A stretch of DNA of 64,000 nucleotides, taken from Entophlyctis helioformis. Taxonomy: Eukaryota; Chytridiomycota; Chytridiomycetes; Chytridiales; Chytriomycetaceae. This document shows, in pieces, positions 40,663 to 51,370 of this stretch. Under the pieces are notes generated by a model, which saw nothing but the letters and a program-made list of their open reading frames with translations, made no database searches and was not told where the DNA came from. The position numbers were made by a program, and so were the translations under genes. Every line of letters begins with the position of its first letter. Position 1 is the first letter of the stretch. The DNA lies in NCBI GenBank assembly GCA_025526915.1, contig JAHLKH010000099.1, positions 1 through 64,000 of the forward strand, written 5' to 3'.

Positions 40663-42540
40663 ATGACATCCAAGGGAGGGGCATGGGGTGAAGCATCCAA
40701 CGGAAACGGATACGACAACCGCAACGGCTACGACGACGTCGACAACTACAACGAGTACGACTACTCGTTCCAGCAAGCCCGCATGCAGCAGCCGCCCGCC
40801 GACTACTCGGACCCGTTTGCCGAGCCGACGGCGCTGAGCCAGAACCAGTACGGCCAGCAGCAGCAGCTGAAACAGGTGCCACCGGCCGCCGCATACGTGC
40901 CTGCACCCACCATGGCCGAGGCGGTCACTCTCCCTCGCCAGCCTGCTCTCAAGGGCATGTCGGCTTTGCCCATGCACATGTCGTCGTCCAACGGCCCTCC
41001 GCGCACTCCGACCAGCGCTACGCCCTTGGCCCCCAATGGGTCAAATGCAGGCTTCGACCGTGGTGGCACCGTTAACCCCGCCGCGGATTTTTACAACAAC
41101 AACGGTGGCGCTTATGGCGATGCCAACGACGGCTACTACGCCTCGTCCTCGCCTGTCCTCAACCAGCCCGAGTACTCAAAGCCGACCAACAGAGCCCACG
41201 ATGCGTTCCGTGCCAAGCAGGACTTTTACAACAACGACGAGCGTCTTGCCGTTGACACGACGCCGTCCCAGGGCGGTTTCGTCGACTCGCAGGGCGGCGG
41301 CCGTCAGTTCTCGCCTGCCGGCAATGCTGGCACGTACGGCTACGGCTACGGCAATGGCAGCACCACCAAGGTTGCGCCTGCAAGTGCTGGAAAGTACGAC
41401 CACGACGACACCCAGCCGTCCAAGAGCTTCATGGATCTCGACGATGCTAAGGACAAGTCCCCGAGACGGTACATGTGCTGCTTCCGCACCAAGCGGGGAT
41501 TCATCACCTTTTGGTCGGTCATGTCGGTGGTGCTCCTTGCCATGGCTGCTATCGGCTTCCTGTTCTTCCCAAGGTACGCCCATCCGCCACCTTTTGCATG
41601 CCATTGGGCACGAATGCTGATCCAGTCCTCTTGCGTGGCGATTTGCTCGCGGTACACTGCCATTGCACACTGCCATTGCGCCCTGCAGAATCCCCGTGTT
41701 CAAGGTCTTGAGCATCGATGTGGTTCGCGACTCGAACCAGATCGCCATTGGCGCCAACGGCGGCATTTCGGTCACGCTCAACATGACCATGAATGTGTCC
41801 GTGGTCAACAGCAACCGCTACTACATGAAGATCGAGTCCATTGACCTCGTCGTAAGTGCGACTGCAAAGCGTCCATCTGCATGCATTCACAGAACTGACA
41901 AACTGCTTCTGGCGTCTTTCATCTCCACACTTATCCACAGGCCGAACTCGTGCCCAATGTGACGCAGCTCCGCGGCGTCAAGCTTGGCCCTGGCGGAGCA
42001 CCTCTTGCTCCCGTCGAAGGCCAGGGCAAACCCCTCGGCTTTGGCAAGCGTCCGACGCCCATCACTTTCCCAGCCAACCAAAACACGACGTTCCAGATGG
42101 ACTTTAACCTCAACTACGAAACCGACGTCAACATGGCCAACGACATTGCGTTTGGCGAGCTGCTGCAGGGCTGCGGGTTCTTGCGTACTCCTAGACGGCC
42201 CATGAGAGTCCTCTACCGCGCCAACGCCGTCGTTGACTTTTTCAGACGGTTCGGATACACGCCCCACTTTGACGACGAGCTGAGTGTCAACTGCCCAGGC
42301 CCCATTGCGCAGGCACTGCTCAAGTTTGATCTGCCGTCGTATGGCATAGACGCAGTTCCTCCGGCGCCGCGCTCGGCCGCAGCGACCTCTTCGAACGGCC
42401 AGGCAGCGGCCAGGCCCGCCAATGTGGCGCCGGCCACGTCCCGCTTGGCATCGGCTGCAGCCGCGCCAGTCAGTCGCGTTGCCGTGTCCAAGCAGAGCCC
42501 TCTGGACGACTCTGACTTTTGGACGATCCAGTGGCAGTGA
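40663..42540 (+). CDS. LEA2-type single-pass membrane protein, copy 1
   Basis: Exons 40663-41573, 41689-41851 and 41941-42540 give 557 residues in phase. Residues 1-280 are disordered (Asn/Tyr/Gly/Gln-rich, DNRNGYDDVDNYNEYDYSF). A membrane segment follows (FITFWSVMSVVLLAMAAIGFLF) after a basic stop-transfer-like RRYMCCFRTKR. The lumenal part has the LEA2/Tag1-like strand pattern: IPVFKVLSIDVV, GGISVTLNMTMNVSVVNSNRYY and TTFQMDFNLNYE. The tail is Ala/Pro-rich. Topology is type II. It is similar in plan to the neighbour at 42886-46509. Function is unknown; yeast TAG1 (with such domains) acts in vacuolar autophagy termination. Confidence 0.8.
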
Positions 42541-42885
42541 TCGGCTGCGAGCGCCACCGGCCCGTGCTTCTTGTCTCTATTCTTCTCTGTACCTACCTTT
42601 CTTGAATGACACTTGTGATTCAACCATAGTTGTCCGAACGGTGCTGGGTCGAGGAGGATCGGATGGCCCTCGTCAGTGAGAATTTTCAGGCAATTCCTCC
42701 CAACTAAACTCGGCGTTCAAACCAAAAAAGCAGCACCTGCACCACCACCACAACACCACCACCTGCACCAGCAGCCGCAAGTAGAATAGACGGCCGCGAA
42801 CACCAATCGACGTCGAGTGCACCACCCTAATAAGCATTCCTTTGTCGTTGGCGAGTCTCCACGAGCAGCCCCCCACCATCGCGAC

Positions 42886-45800
42886 ATGTACGGCAACAAG
42901 AGGTTCTCGACTGCGTCCAACATGACGTCCAATATGGCGTCCTCGGCAGCAGCGGCAGACGGCAGACAGCAGCGGCGGAAATCCAAGCGCTCGTCGGCGT
43001 TCCTGGACGCATACGACTCGCTGTACGGGCAGCTGGATTCTCTTGAGGAATCCCTGCGCTCGCCGGAGCAAGCAGCATCAACAGCAGCATCGGCATCAAC
43101 AGCAGCATCAACAGCATCAACAGCGGCAGCACCCTCTGGCCTGCACGCTCGACCGGCGCCCGTCACACGAGCCGGCCCAGCGAGGCATGCGGCCGCTCCA
43201 CCATCCGCTGCAGGTGGTGCACATTTTTTCACCGACAACGGAGCTGAAAATTCTGCTCCTGTGCGGCCCTTGCCAGCCAGCTCAAGCTCAACACTCCGTG
43301 CACCACCTCAGTCGGCCCCTCCTGCACGGCAACAGCAGCGACCGCAGCCACGACCGCAGCCACGACCGCAGCCAAGCCAGCAGCAGTCTTACACGCAGCA
43401 GCCAAGCCAGCAGCAGCAGCAGCCCCAGCCTCGCATCGCTGCTCCTGTGCACATCAGCAACCGTCCGGCCAACCCAAGCAATCTGAGCAAGTCGGTCGTT
43501 GCAGCCAGCAGCAGCAGCATCGCAAGCAGCAGCCACAGCGACTCCGAGAGCCCCGTCCTGGACATTGACGACCTTGGCCGCACCGTCGCCGCCCGCCCGG
43601 TCTCCATCCGTACCTACACCTATCACGGCCAGCAGCAGCAGCAGCGGCCGCAGGACGTTCATCAGCCAAGCAGCCATCGTGGTGCACCAGCATCAGAAAA
43701 GACAACCGCACGGACGCCTGCACGGACAGCAACAGCAGCAGCAACAGCAACCACAGCAGCACCAGCACCGCTCTCGACGGGCCCTACTGCGACAAGACCT
43801 CCTGCCAGCACGCCTCCATCCGCCTTGCGAGTGAACCCGGCACAGCGCACCGACCCTCGCGAGATGCCCGCACGACGCACCGACGATTACAGCCGCAGAC
43901 ACAAGGCCGGCGACTTTGACGTCGTCGACAACGACAACTACAGCGACGACGGCTACGAGCACCCTGCGCAGGCAGCACCCGCTGCGCCTGCTGCCCGCCG
44001 CTTCCACGACGATGCCGGCGGCGGCAGCAGCCGCGACCGGCACTTGAACGACGCTAGCGAGGATCCCAATCTGCGGCGGCAGCACCAGCACCAGCACCAG
44101 CACCAGCAGCAGCAAACACAAAAGTCTGTGCAACCAGCGACACAACCGTTGCGTCATCAGCGCTCAGCACCCTTTGACGACGACGACGCCGACGACGCCG
44201 ACGGCAGCCACAACCGCCAGCGCCCGTACGACGATCGTGCACAGCAGCAGCAGCAGCAGCAGCAACGCTCGGGCCTGCAGCGCCAGGGCAGCTCGGCCTC
44301 GTCTCGCCAGCGTCGCGAGCTCTCGCCCACCAACACGTCATCGCCGTCGCCGCGTGATGGGGCTGATCGCCACAACTACGCTCCTTCCGCCCCTGCGTCC
44401 GTCGCATCGGCGGGCAGTCGCGGCGGCGCTCCCTTCCGCCACGACGACCGCCAGCACCATCTCGACAGGCGCGACGACCGCCACAACAACCACAACGACG
44501 ACCACCACCACCGCAACAACGCCAGCAGCAGCAACGGCGGCAACCACCGCCGCAACCGCTCCAACGTCACGGACGACTTCCGCTCGTCTGCCACCTTCTC
44601 GGTCGGCACTGGCGAGATCACGGCAACGTCCGAGGCCACCGCCGAAGGCCAGATCAACAGCAACTACCTGCACCGCTACTTCCCTGCAGATGCCGCTGCC
44701 AATGCTGCTGCCTACTCGTCGCGGACTGCCCCTGCCCACGGTGGCTCGAACCTCGGCCGTCGTCCCAGCGTCTCGTCGCCTCTGCGTGCTGGCGCGATCG
44801 CCAACGTGGCGCTGGCTGCTGCAGACGAGTCGGAGCCGCGCGCTTCGGGCGATGGCCCGCCTCCGTCCGAGTTTACCGAGCCCATGTCGCACCCGGCCGA
44901 CGATCTCTACGATGGCCGCGGCCACACGCGTGCACCGTTGGCGTACGCTCCTGCTCCTGCTCCTGCTCCGTCCGCGAGAGTACTGCCGCCTCCGCAGGGA
45001 CAGGCTCCGCAGACGCACGCCTATCCCATGGCTTCGCATGGCCAGGATCGCCTCCCGCAGTATCCACCAGCTGCACCGGCACAGTCGGCGCCACCGCTGC
45101 CGCCTCCACTTGCATATGGCCAGCCCATGCACAACCAGCCATCGCAGCAGCAGCAGTCATACAGACAGCCGCCCCAGCCGCAGTATCCGCAACAGCAGCC
45201 GTTCAACTCATACCAGCCAGTTGCTCCTTACGGATACCAGACAAACAGCCCAGAGATGGACACGAGCATGCCGCCACAACAGCAGCCGCTGCCCATGATG
45301 CCCCCCGCTGCTGCCATGCCTTTGCGCGCTCATGATCCATACGCTCCGTACGGCGCTTACGCGAACAACGACTATGCCACCGACTACAACCAGCCTGGAC
45401 GCGGCCCTCGCCAGCAGCAGCAGCCGCAGCAGCAACAGATGCCTTTCCAGCCACCCCTGCGATCCGTCGCCTCGCGTGAACACAATCGCGATCATGACAG
45501 GCCGTTTGTGCCCGACCGCAACGCAGCTGACCGCGAGCACCAGGGCGGCAGGTACGATGCGGACGAGCCGTCTCGCCACGGCCCCGGCAGCTCGCGCATG
45601 AACGGTCGGAGTGAAGGAGGCCGCTACCCGCCGGAAAAGTGGCCCTCTGATCAGGGCCGCGCCGATTACGACAATGACGCCGACGAGGAGCCCTCCAAGG
45701 GAAAGAGTCGGCGCTGCCATCTGTCGGCCGGGTTCTTGATCTTGGCAGGCGTGATTGCGTTTATTCTGCTTGTTGGAGGCGTTCTCCTGTACATCTTTTG

Positions 45801-46509
45801 GCCGCAGTAAGTGACGGCCGCCTGCCTGTGTGCTCGAGACTTGCTCTGCCTCTACAAGAGCTGTGCTGACGATTGATACCGCACCTCCATCCACACACGC
45901 TCACCTTGCATCAGAGCACCCACATTCATTGTCAAGTCGACGTCGCCGATCATGGGCATGCCCGTCAGCTCGGCCCCAATCACGGACGGCGGGTTCCGCT
46001 TCAACACGACGTTCAACATGACGGTCGAGATCCGCAATCCCAACCGCTACGAGCTCAACCTCAACAGCGTGGTCATGTCCGCCGCGAGCCTGGTCGCCAA
46101 GTCGCAGGACGTCAATGGCGTCCGCATCACCAACGCGGCACCGGCGCTCCGACTCAACGGCGACGTGCAGCGTCCCCTCTTCCCCAACCCGGCCGTCAAG
46201 CTTGGATACACGTCCACTGCCGGCTTCGACGCCGTGACCACGCGCGTCATGTACTTTTCGTTTGACTACTACACGGACCCCAAGCCGCTGACGGATCCTG
46301 GCGTGGCGCAGCTCATGGTCGGATGCGGCGTGGCGCCGGGCTTGCCGGCCAGCACCGAGCGGCGCGTCATGACGATCGCGTACACGGCGACCATGGACGC
46401 GGGATGGCTGGACACGTTTGGGTTCCGACCCGTGGCCAAGGGGACGTTTCTGTTTGTCTGTCCCCCTCCGCTTGCCGATGCACTCCGGGCGGCGTTCCCT
46501 GCCAGCTGA
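42886..46509 (+). CDS. LEA2-type single-pass membrane protein, copy 2, with very long Gln-rich cytoplasmic region
   Basis: Exons 42886-45806 and 45915-46509 give 1171 residues; the intron is 45807-45914 (GTAAGT...TCAG, phase 2). The start is MYGNKRFSTASNM. Almost 940 residues are disordered, with repeated Gln runs (QQQQQ), RPQPRPQPRPQP and His/Asn-rich DDRHNNHNDDHHHRNN. A basic RRCHLSAG then precedes the membrane segment FLILAGVIAFILLVGGVLLYIFW. The lumenal LEA2-like domain has APTFIVKSTSPIMG, GGFRFNTTFNMTVEIRNPNR and TRVMYFSFDYYTDPK. It lies 346 bp downstream of copy 1, in the same order and with the same membrane plan, so an old tandem duplication with divergent N-termini is likely. Confidence 0.8.
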
Positions 46510-47206
46510 TGTCTGCCTGGCACATGCTATCCTTGGCTTGTCATCCTTGGCTTGCGCTCCACAGAGTCTTGGAGCCTCCCACAATACACATATACTTGCA
46601 CCGATCTCTGGAAAAGCGTTGGCGATGAACGAGGTGTCATCTGGATGCCAGTGACGGATCGCCACAATGCAACAGGTGGCTCACTCGACAGCCTGAACTC
46701 GGCCAGTGACTGCAGATCTGATGTGATCCACAATGCTCTGGCCTGGGCTCCCTTGTGCGGTGTGGATGCACGCAATGGCTGGTCGACAAGACACTGTGCA
46801 GCTGATGGTTCAGCAGGCGGTGACTGTGCCACAGGAGTTGGCAGGAGAACAGAAGCAGTGGTGAGGTGAAGCATGGCCTGTCTGGCCTGTCTGGCTTGCC
46901 TGTCGATCGCATCTTGGGATCTGCCACTCTGCATGAGCAGCCACAAGACTGCATTCGCATTGCCGCCTTGCATGCAGAATGCACAACGCCGGTTGTCCTG
47001 CCATCCACCACCACCTGGCACAGGCTCGTAGAGCACGCCCCACCAGCCCTCACGTCAACCTCACCACGCCAGCCGCACTGTGCACCACAGCAAGCCGTGT
47101 CTGTGCATGTCCCACATTGTCGTGCTTTGCAACGGCACTTGTTGGACGCAGTCGCGTCGAGTAGATCTTGTCCTCACAACCACAAAGCGAACAAGCGGCT
47201 GTGACG
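46510..47206. other. Intergenic, no gene seen
   Basis: Between LEA2 copy 2 and the ankyrin gene. It contains a CTTGGCTTGTCATCCTTGGC duplication (46531-46551) and GGCCTGTCTGGC tandems (46875-46900). The open frames show no recognisable product. Confidence 0.4.
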
Positions 47207-48887
47207 ATGCAAACAACGCAGACGGCAGACAACGCAGACACAGCAGCAGCCAACGACGACCATGTGTGCCGTCTGCAGAGCCAGCTGCAGAGCACAGCCG
47301 AGCAGCTGGTTGCTCTTGGCCGCACCGACATTGTGCGGGCTGTGGTCGAGCAGGTCGTTGGAGCGAGTGGCAGCCAGGCCGTCGAGCCAGGACAGCCAGG
47401 GCAGCCAGCAGCCAAGCGACTCAAGACAACAGCAGAAGCAACAGCAGCAACGACACCACAGCCAGCTGTGCCTCGCTATGTGGTGCCGCCAGCCACCGGC
47501 GACCTTGCATTCGGCAGCAGTCACTGGGACGGCAAGCCCGCCGAGATCCACGCCATGATCCTCAAGACAGCCGGCCCGCTCACTCTCTTCCTCAATGGCC
47601 TGCTCGGCGACAAGGACACCTCGACGAAGCGACCAAGCTGGAGCTGTGGATCGATGCGTTCAAGACGGACTGGCAGGGCGATCTGGCTCGGCTGCCTGAC
47701 GCTGATCTAACGGCCGACAACGGACTGCTCCTCGCACACTCTCGCTCCATGTACGACCGTCTCCGCAAGCGCTTTCCTCGGTACACCGAGGCCTCGTATG
47801 CGAGAGACGACGCAGACAACAATACCTACGACGACTCGTTCGATGCCACTCTATGTGACGACAACCGCTTGCTTCTCATTCCCATGCGGCACGGCTGGTT
47901 TGATCTGGTCGACTTTACGTATCCGATCACGCTCGCTCGCATGGCCATCCGCTTTGGATGCCTCGATCTGCTCAAGCAACTCGACGACAAGTACAACACG
48001 CTCCAAGAATGGATGGCGAAACACGATCCGGCAAGCGAGTACTGGCATATCGCAGTTACTGAAGTAGCGGGAAATGGACACCTCGATGTCGCGCAGTACT
48101 TGTTTAGTCTTGGCGTGACATGCACGACATCAGCGATGGACAACGCGGCTATGAATGGTCATCTGCATGCCGTCATCTGGCTTCACGAGAACAGAACGGA
48201 AGGGTGCACGACGTGGGCGATGGATTTTGCGGCTGGCAGAAGCCATCTGCATGTCGTCCAGTGGCTCCATGCCAACAGGAAGGAGGGATGCACGGCCAAT
48301 GCGATGGTCTTTGCTGCAGAGTCTGGGCAACTGCATGTGATCAAGTGGCTCCACGAGAACACGATGGCGGGATGTACGGTGGTGCGATGGACAGCGCGGC
48401 TGAAAGAGGCCATCTGCATGTCGTCAAGTGGCTACATGCCAACAGGACGGAAGGATGCACAGCGTATGCGATGAACAATGCGGCTCGCAACGGCCATCTA
48501 CATGTCGTCAAGTGGCTCCACGAGAGTGGTCGTCAAGTGTGCACGCCTGCCGCGCTGGATGTCGCCATCAACCGTGCACAAACGGACGTCATCAAGTACA
48601 TGCACTCGAAAGGCTGTCGCACATCATCCAAGGTCGTTGAGCGTTTGGCCGCTGGTGGCAAAGCCGAATTGCTTCAATGCTTACTGGATGGTGGATACGC
48701 GGTTGAACTCGATGCACTCGATTACGCCAAGACTGCCGAGATCGCAGACATTCTCCTTGGCAGCCTCACACTGGACCGGGCACAAGCGCTGCTTGTCCAA
48801 GCGAAACAAGGAAATGCCACCAACCCGACCACCTTCAAGAGACTTGAGTCGAGGATCAAGGAACTGCAAGCATTAAACAAGTCGTGA
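47207..48887 (+). CDS. Ankyrin-repeat protein with F-box-like N-terminus (two one-base frameshifts)
   Basis: ATG at 47207. The N-terminal part is Gln/Thr-rich and includes SSHWDGKPAEIHAMILKTAG, resembling the F-box-like start seen in amoeba and chytrid ankyrin proteins. After about 47615 the frame must shift (GDKD then HLDEATKLELW). Ankyrin repeats of about 30 residues follow with the signature GHLHVVKWLHANRTEGCT-x2-AMDxAA. Another shift near 48375 is required within a repeat (HENTMAGCT then GAMDSAAERG). The C-terminus is helical (DIVLL-like ILLGSLTLDRAQALLVQAK, then RIKELQALNKS). Both shifts behave as single missing bases. Biologically this is either a decayed member of an expanded family or an assembly artefact. 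Confidence 0.75.
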
Positions 48888-48889
48888 AT

Positions 48890-49156
48890 GGAGACCCAAG
48901 ACTCGTAGTTCGAATGAAGACGTGATTGCTCGTGCGACACCAGGCTGCTACCTTTGTCAGATGCTCTGCTTTGCAGAGCACGTCCAGTCCGACATTGATC
49001 AGTGGAAATGCCACATTGGTTGGACGGATCGCTCAGATCGCCCTTCTTTGGCAGTGAGACGATGGACGCCGACTGCCAGGCATTTGGTATGACTGCCTCC
49101 TCGAAGATTGAGTTGCACACGCGCAGCAGCCACATACCCCAAAAACACCTTTGCAT
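48890..49156 (-). pseudogene. LINE-type reverse transcriptase fragment
   Basis: The minus-strand reading contains IFEEAVIPNAWQSASIVSLP followed by KKGDLSDPSN, the block typical of non-LTR retrotransposon RT domains (W-x-A-x-I-V-x-L-P-K-K-G-D). After a frame change comes LINVGLDVLCKAEHLTKV. Only about 90 codons remain. The fragment lies immediately beside the 3' end of the ankyrin gene and about 180 bp from the tRNA gene. Confidence 0.6.
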
Positions 49157-49333
49157 ACATTGACGAGCGTTGATCTCACCAACTGCTGCATCTTGCTCGT
49201 TCGATTATCGCATCGACAGCATGAATGCTCACTGTTTGTGCGCAAGACCAAAACGAAGTATCGAGCGCGCATCGGCTGTGGATGTCGTGAGATGCAAAAC
49301 AGAGGCGGCACAAGGTTGCCATGCCGAGCAAAA

Positions 49334-49407
49334 TGGTTTCATCCGGGATCGAACCGGAGACCTCCTGTGTGTTAAACAGGTGTGATAACCGACTACACCA
49401 TGAAACC
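49334..49407 (-). tRNA. tRNA-Val (AAC)
   Basis: On the minus strand a 74-nt cloverleaf can be folded. The acceptor stem GGTTTCA pairs with TGAAACC and is followed by discriminator A. The D arm includes GTGTAGTCGGTTATCAC. The anticodon stem is CCTGT/ACAGG with loop TTAACAC (anticodon AAC), and the T arm is CTCCGG-TTCGATC-CCGGA, giving internal A and B box promoters. There is no intron and no encoded CCA. Confidence 0.92.
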
Positions 49408-49409
49408 AC

Positions 49410-49988
49410 CTGTTGATCATTTTTCGCTCATTTTGATCGACCCTGCCACTCCACAACAAGCATTGCCAATCCAGTCAGACAATCTCGCTCAGATCGGCAA
49501 CTGCCCGCCTGCAGCCCCTTTCTGGTATGCGCGCTAAACTCGTTCTTTCCATCAGCACAAGATCCTGTTGGGCTGCTCATCCAACCATGGCATACCGCCA
49601 TACGCGACTTGGACACTTTGCTCTTGGCCAGCTGCGCTTGTGGATCATGGCCGTGCATCGCCTGTCACTCTGAGCATCCACTGGAACGCCGCTTGTGTGT
49701 CCATAGCTCAGAATGGATCACCCAAAGAGACACTTGTAGCAAGTCCGCCCAACCCACCATCAGCCTCGCGTTTCTGTACCTCATCTGCAGTGTGTGCTTC
49801 GCCTTTATGTTCGCCAAGTTTACACCACGCCGCCAGAACCATGTGCACCATGGCATGCCGTGTCAGTGGATGTCCCACACTGCCTGTGCACAAGAGCATC
49901 ACGCAAGGAGCCATGCCATGAACGCGGCGATCAGAGTGGATCGAGCCAGACTGTTTCCCGGCACTCCAACAGACCAGCGCCAAACACA
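49410..49988. other. Intergenic, no gene supported
   Basis: Between the tRNA and the SDR gene. A plus-strand frame of 134 codons (49609-50013) lacks domain features and overlaps the real SDR start. Its Cys/His-rich composition is judged non-coding. Confidence 0.45.
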
Positions 49989-50300
49989 ATGCAGCAAGGA
50001 CTGGCCGTCGTGACGGGAGCGTCTCGGGGCATTGGACTGGCGGTTGCACGGCGGTTTGTGTTGGCCGGCGTGCCGACGGTGCTGGTCAGCCGCAACGCTG
50101 AGCGGCTGGCTGCTGCCCAGGCGTCCCTCTCTGCCGCCGCTGCCGTGTCGGCCCAGTCGCCACTGCCAGACATTCTGGTGCGGTCTGTGGACGTGGGCGA
50201 CGCCGACCAAGTCGATCTGCTGTGCAAGGTGCGCCGTGCGTCTACAGAAGCGTCGCCTGGAGCATCCATTGGGCTGGGACAGGACGGCATGCCACCACTG

Positions 50301-50339
<39 letters not shown>

Positions 50340-51078
50340 ACAATGCACGGCGGGCAGGATCTGGCCAGTCTCGGCCGGCCCATCACGCATCTGGTCAACG
50401 CCGCCGGCGTCGCGCCGTCGTCGCTGCTGCTGTCGACGCCCGTGCCGCTGATCCAGTCGACGCTCGCCACCAACCTGCTGGGCACCATGCTCATGTGCCG
50501 CGGCCTGCTCAAGCCGATGATGCAGCACACCCGCCGCTCTGCGTCTGCCTCTGCCTCTGCGTCTGCCTCTGCCTCGCCGTCACCGCCGCCGTCGTGCTCA
50601 ATCATCAACATTGCTTCCGTGGTCGGCACGCGCATGTCGAACCCGGGCCAGAGCGTCTACGCCGCCTCCAAAGCAGGCATCCTGGGTGCGTCATCTCCGA
50701 CCCCCCGCACCCACCCTCTACACCACATGACTGACACCCTCACCCCACACTCCAGGGTTCTCGCAGTCGCTCGCAAAGGAAGTCGCTCCAAAGGGTATCC
50801 GCGTCAATGTCATTGCACCGGGATTCGTCCAGACAGACATGACAGACGCCATGCCGGCGGCCACGCGCGACGCGGTGCGGTCCATGATCCCCATGGGCCG
50901 CTTCGGCACTGTCGAGGTAACGTGCGTGCGTGTTTTCGCTCACGACACTCACACACTCACATACACACTGACGAATGGATCCGCCGTGATAGGAGGTCGC
51001 GGACGGCGCCATGTACCTCGCCAACGCGTCGTACGTGTCGGCAGCTGCCTAGTCATTGACGGTGCACTCTCTGTATAA
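49989..51078 (+). CDS. Short-chain dehydrogenase/reductase, FabG (3-oxoacyl-ACP reductase)-like
   Basis: Exons 49989-50228, 50358-50685, 50756-50916 and 50993-51078. There is an N-terminal Rossmann motif (VVTGASRGIGLAVA), VDVGDADQ, the active-site strand VNAAGVAPSS, Ser in SIINIASVVG, Tyr and Lys in YAASKAG, and the C-terminal NVIAPGFVQTDMTDAMP and DGAMYLANASYVS. A Ser/Ala tract (SASASASASASPSPPP) is inserted before the catalytic Ser strand. As written, the last exon hits TAG at 51050. Inserting one base near 51036-51042 gives the canonical SDR end CLVIDGALSV and the TAA at 51076-51078, which I take as the true stop. Intron 1 carries a (CA)n tract. A mitochondrial fatty-acid synthesis role is possible. 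Confidence 0.85.
50304..50339 (+). repeat. (CA)n microsatellite in SDR intron 1
   Basis: About 17 CA units occur within the intron, close to the acceptor at 50357. Confidence 0.85.
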
Positions 51079-51370
51079 AACCCGATAAGCCCCCACACCA
51101 TAAAACCCCCCACAACCAAACATGTAAACAGTCGGCTCTTGCTTCATTCTTTCTTCTTGTAGTGCGCGCATGGGCAGGTCACGTTTGTTCGGAACGCACT
51201 TGCCCGCACCACCCAAACCGCCACACACTAATGATACCAACAATGCCAACAACCAGGATGCAAGACGGAAAACAGAGAGAGGGAGGGTATGCCATCTGCT
51301 CAAACATGCCAAAATGCTGCACAAATACGTCACACGGGCGAACGTCACACGGTGAACGGCGGACGACGCA

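Noticed and set aside
49609..50013. 134-codon plus-strand frame before the SDR gene
   Set aside because: Overlaps the SDR start in another frame and has no recognisable features.
50222..50734. 170-codon plus-strand frame with (HT)n
   Set aside because: Runs through the intronic CA repeat and reads the SDR exon in the wrong frame.
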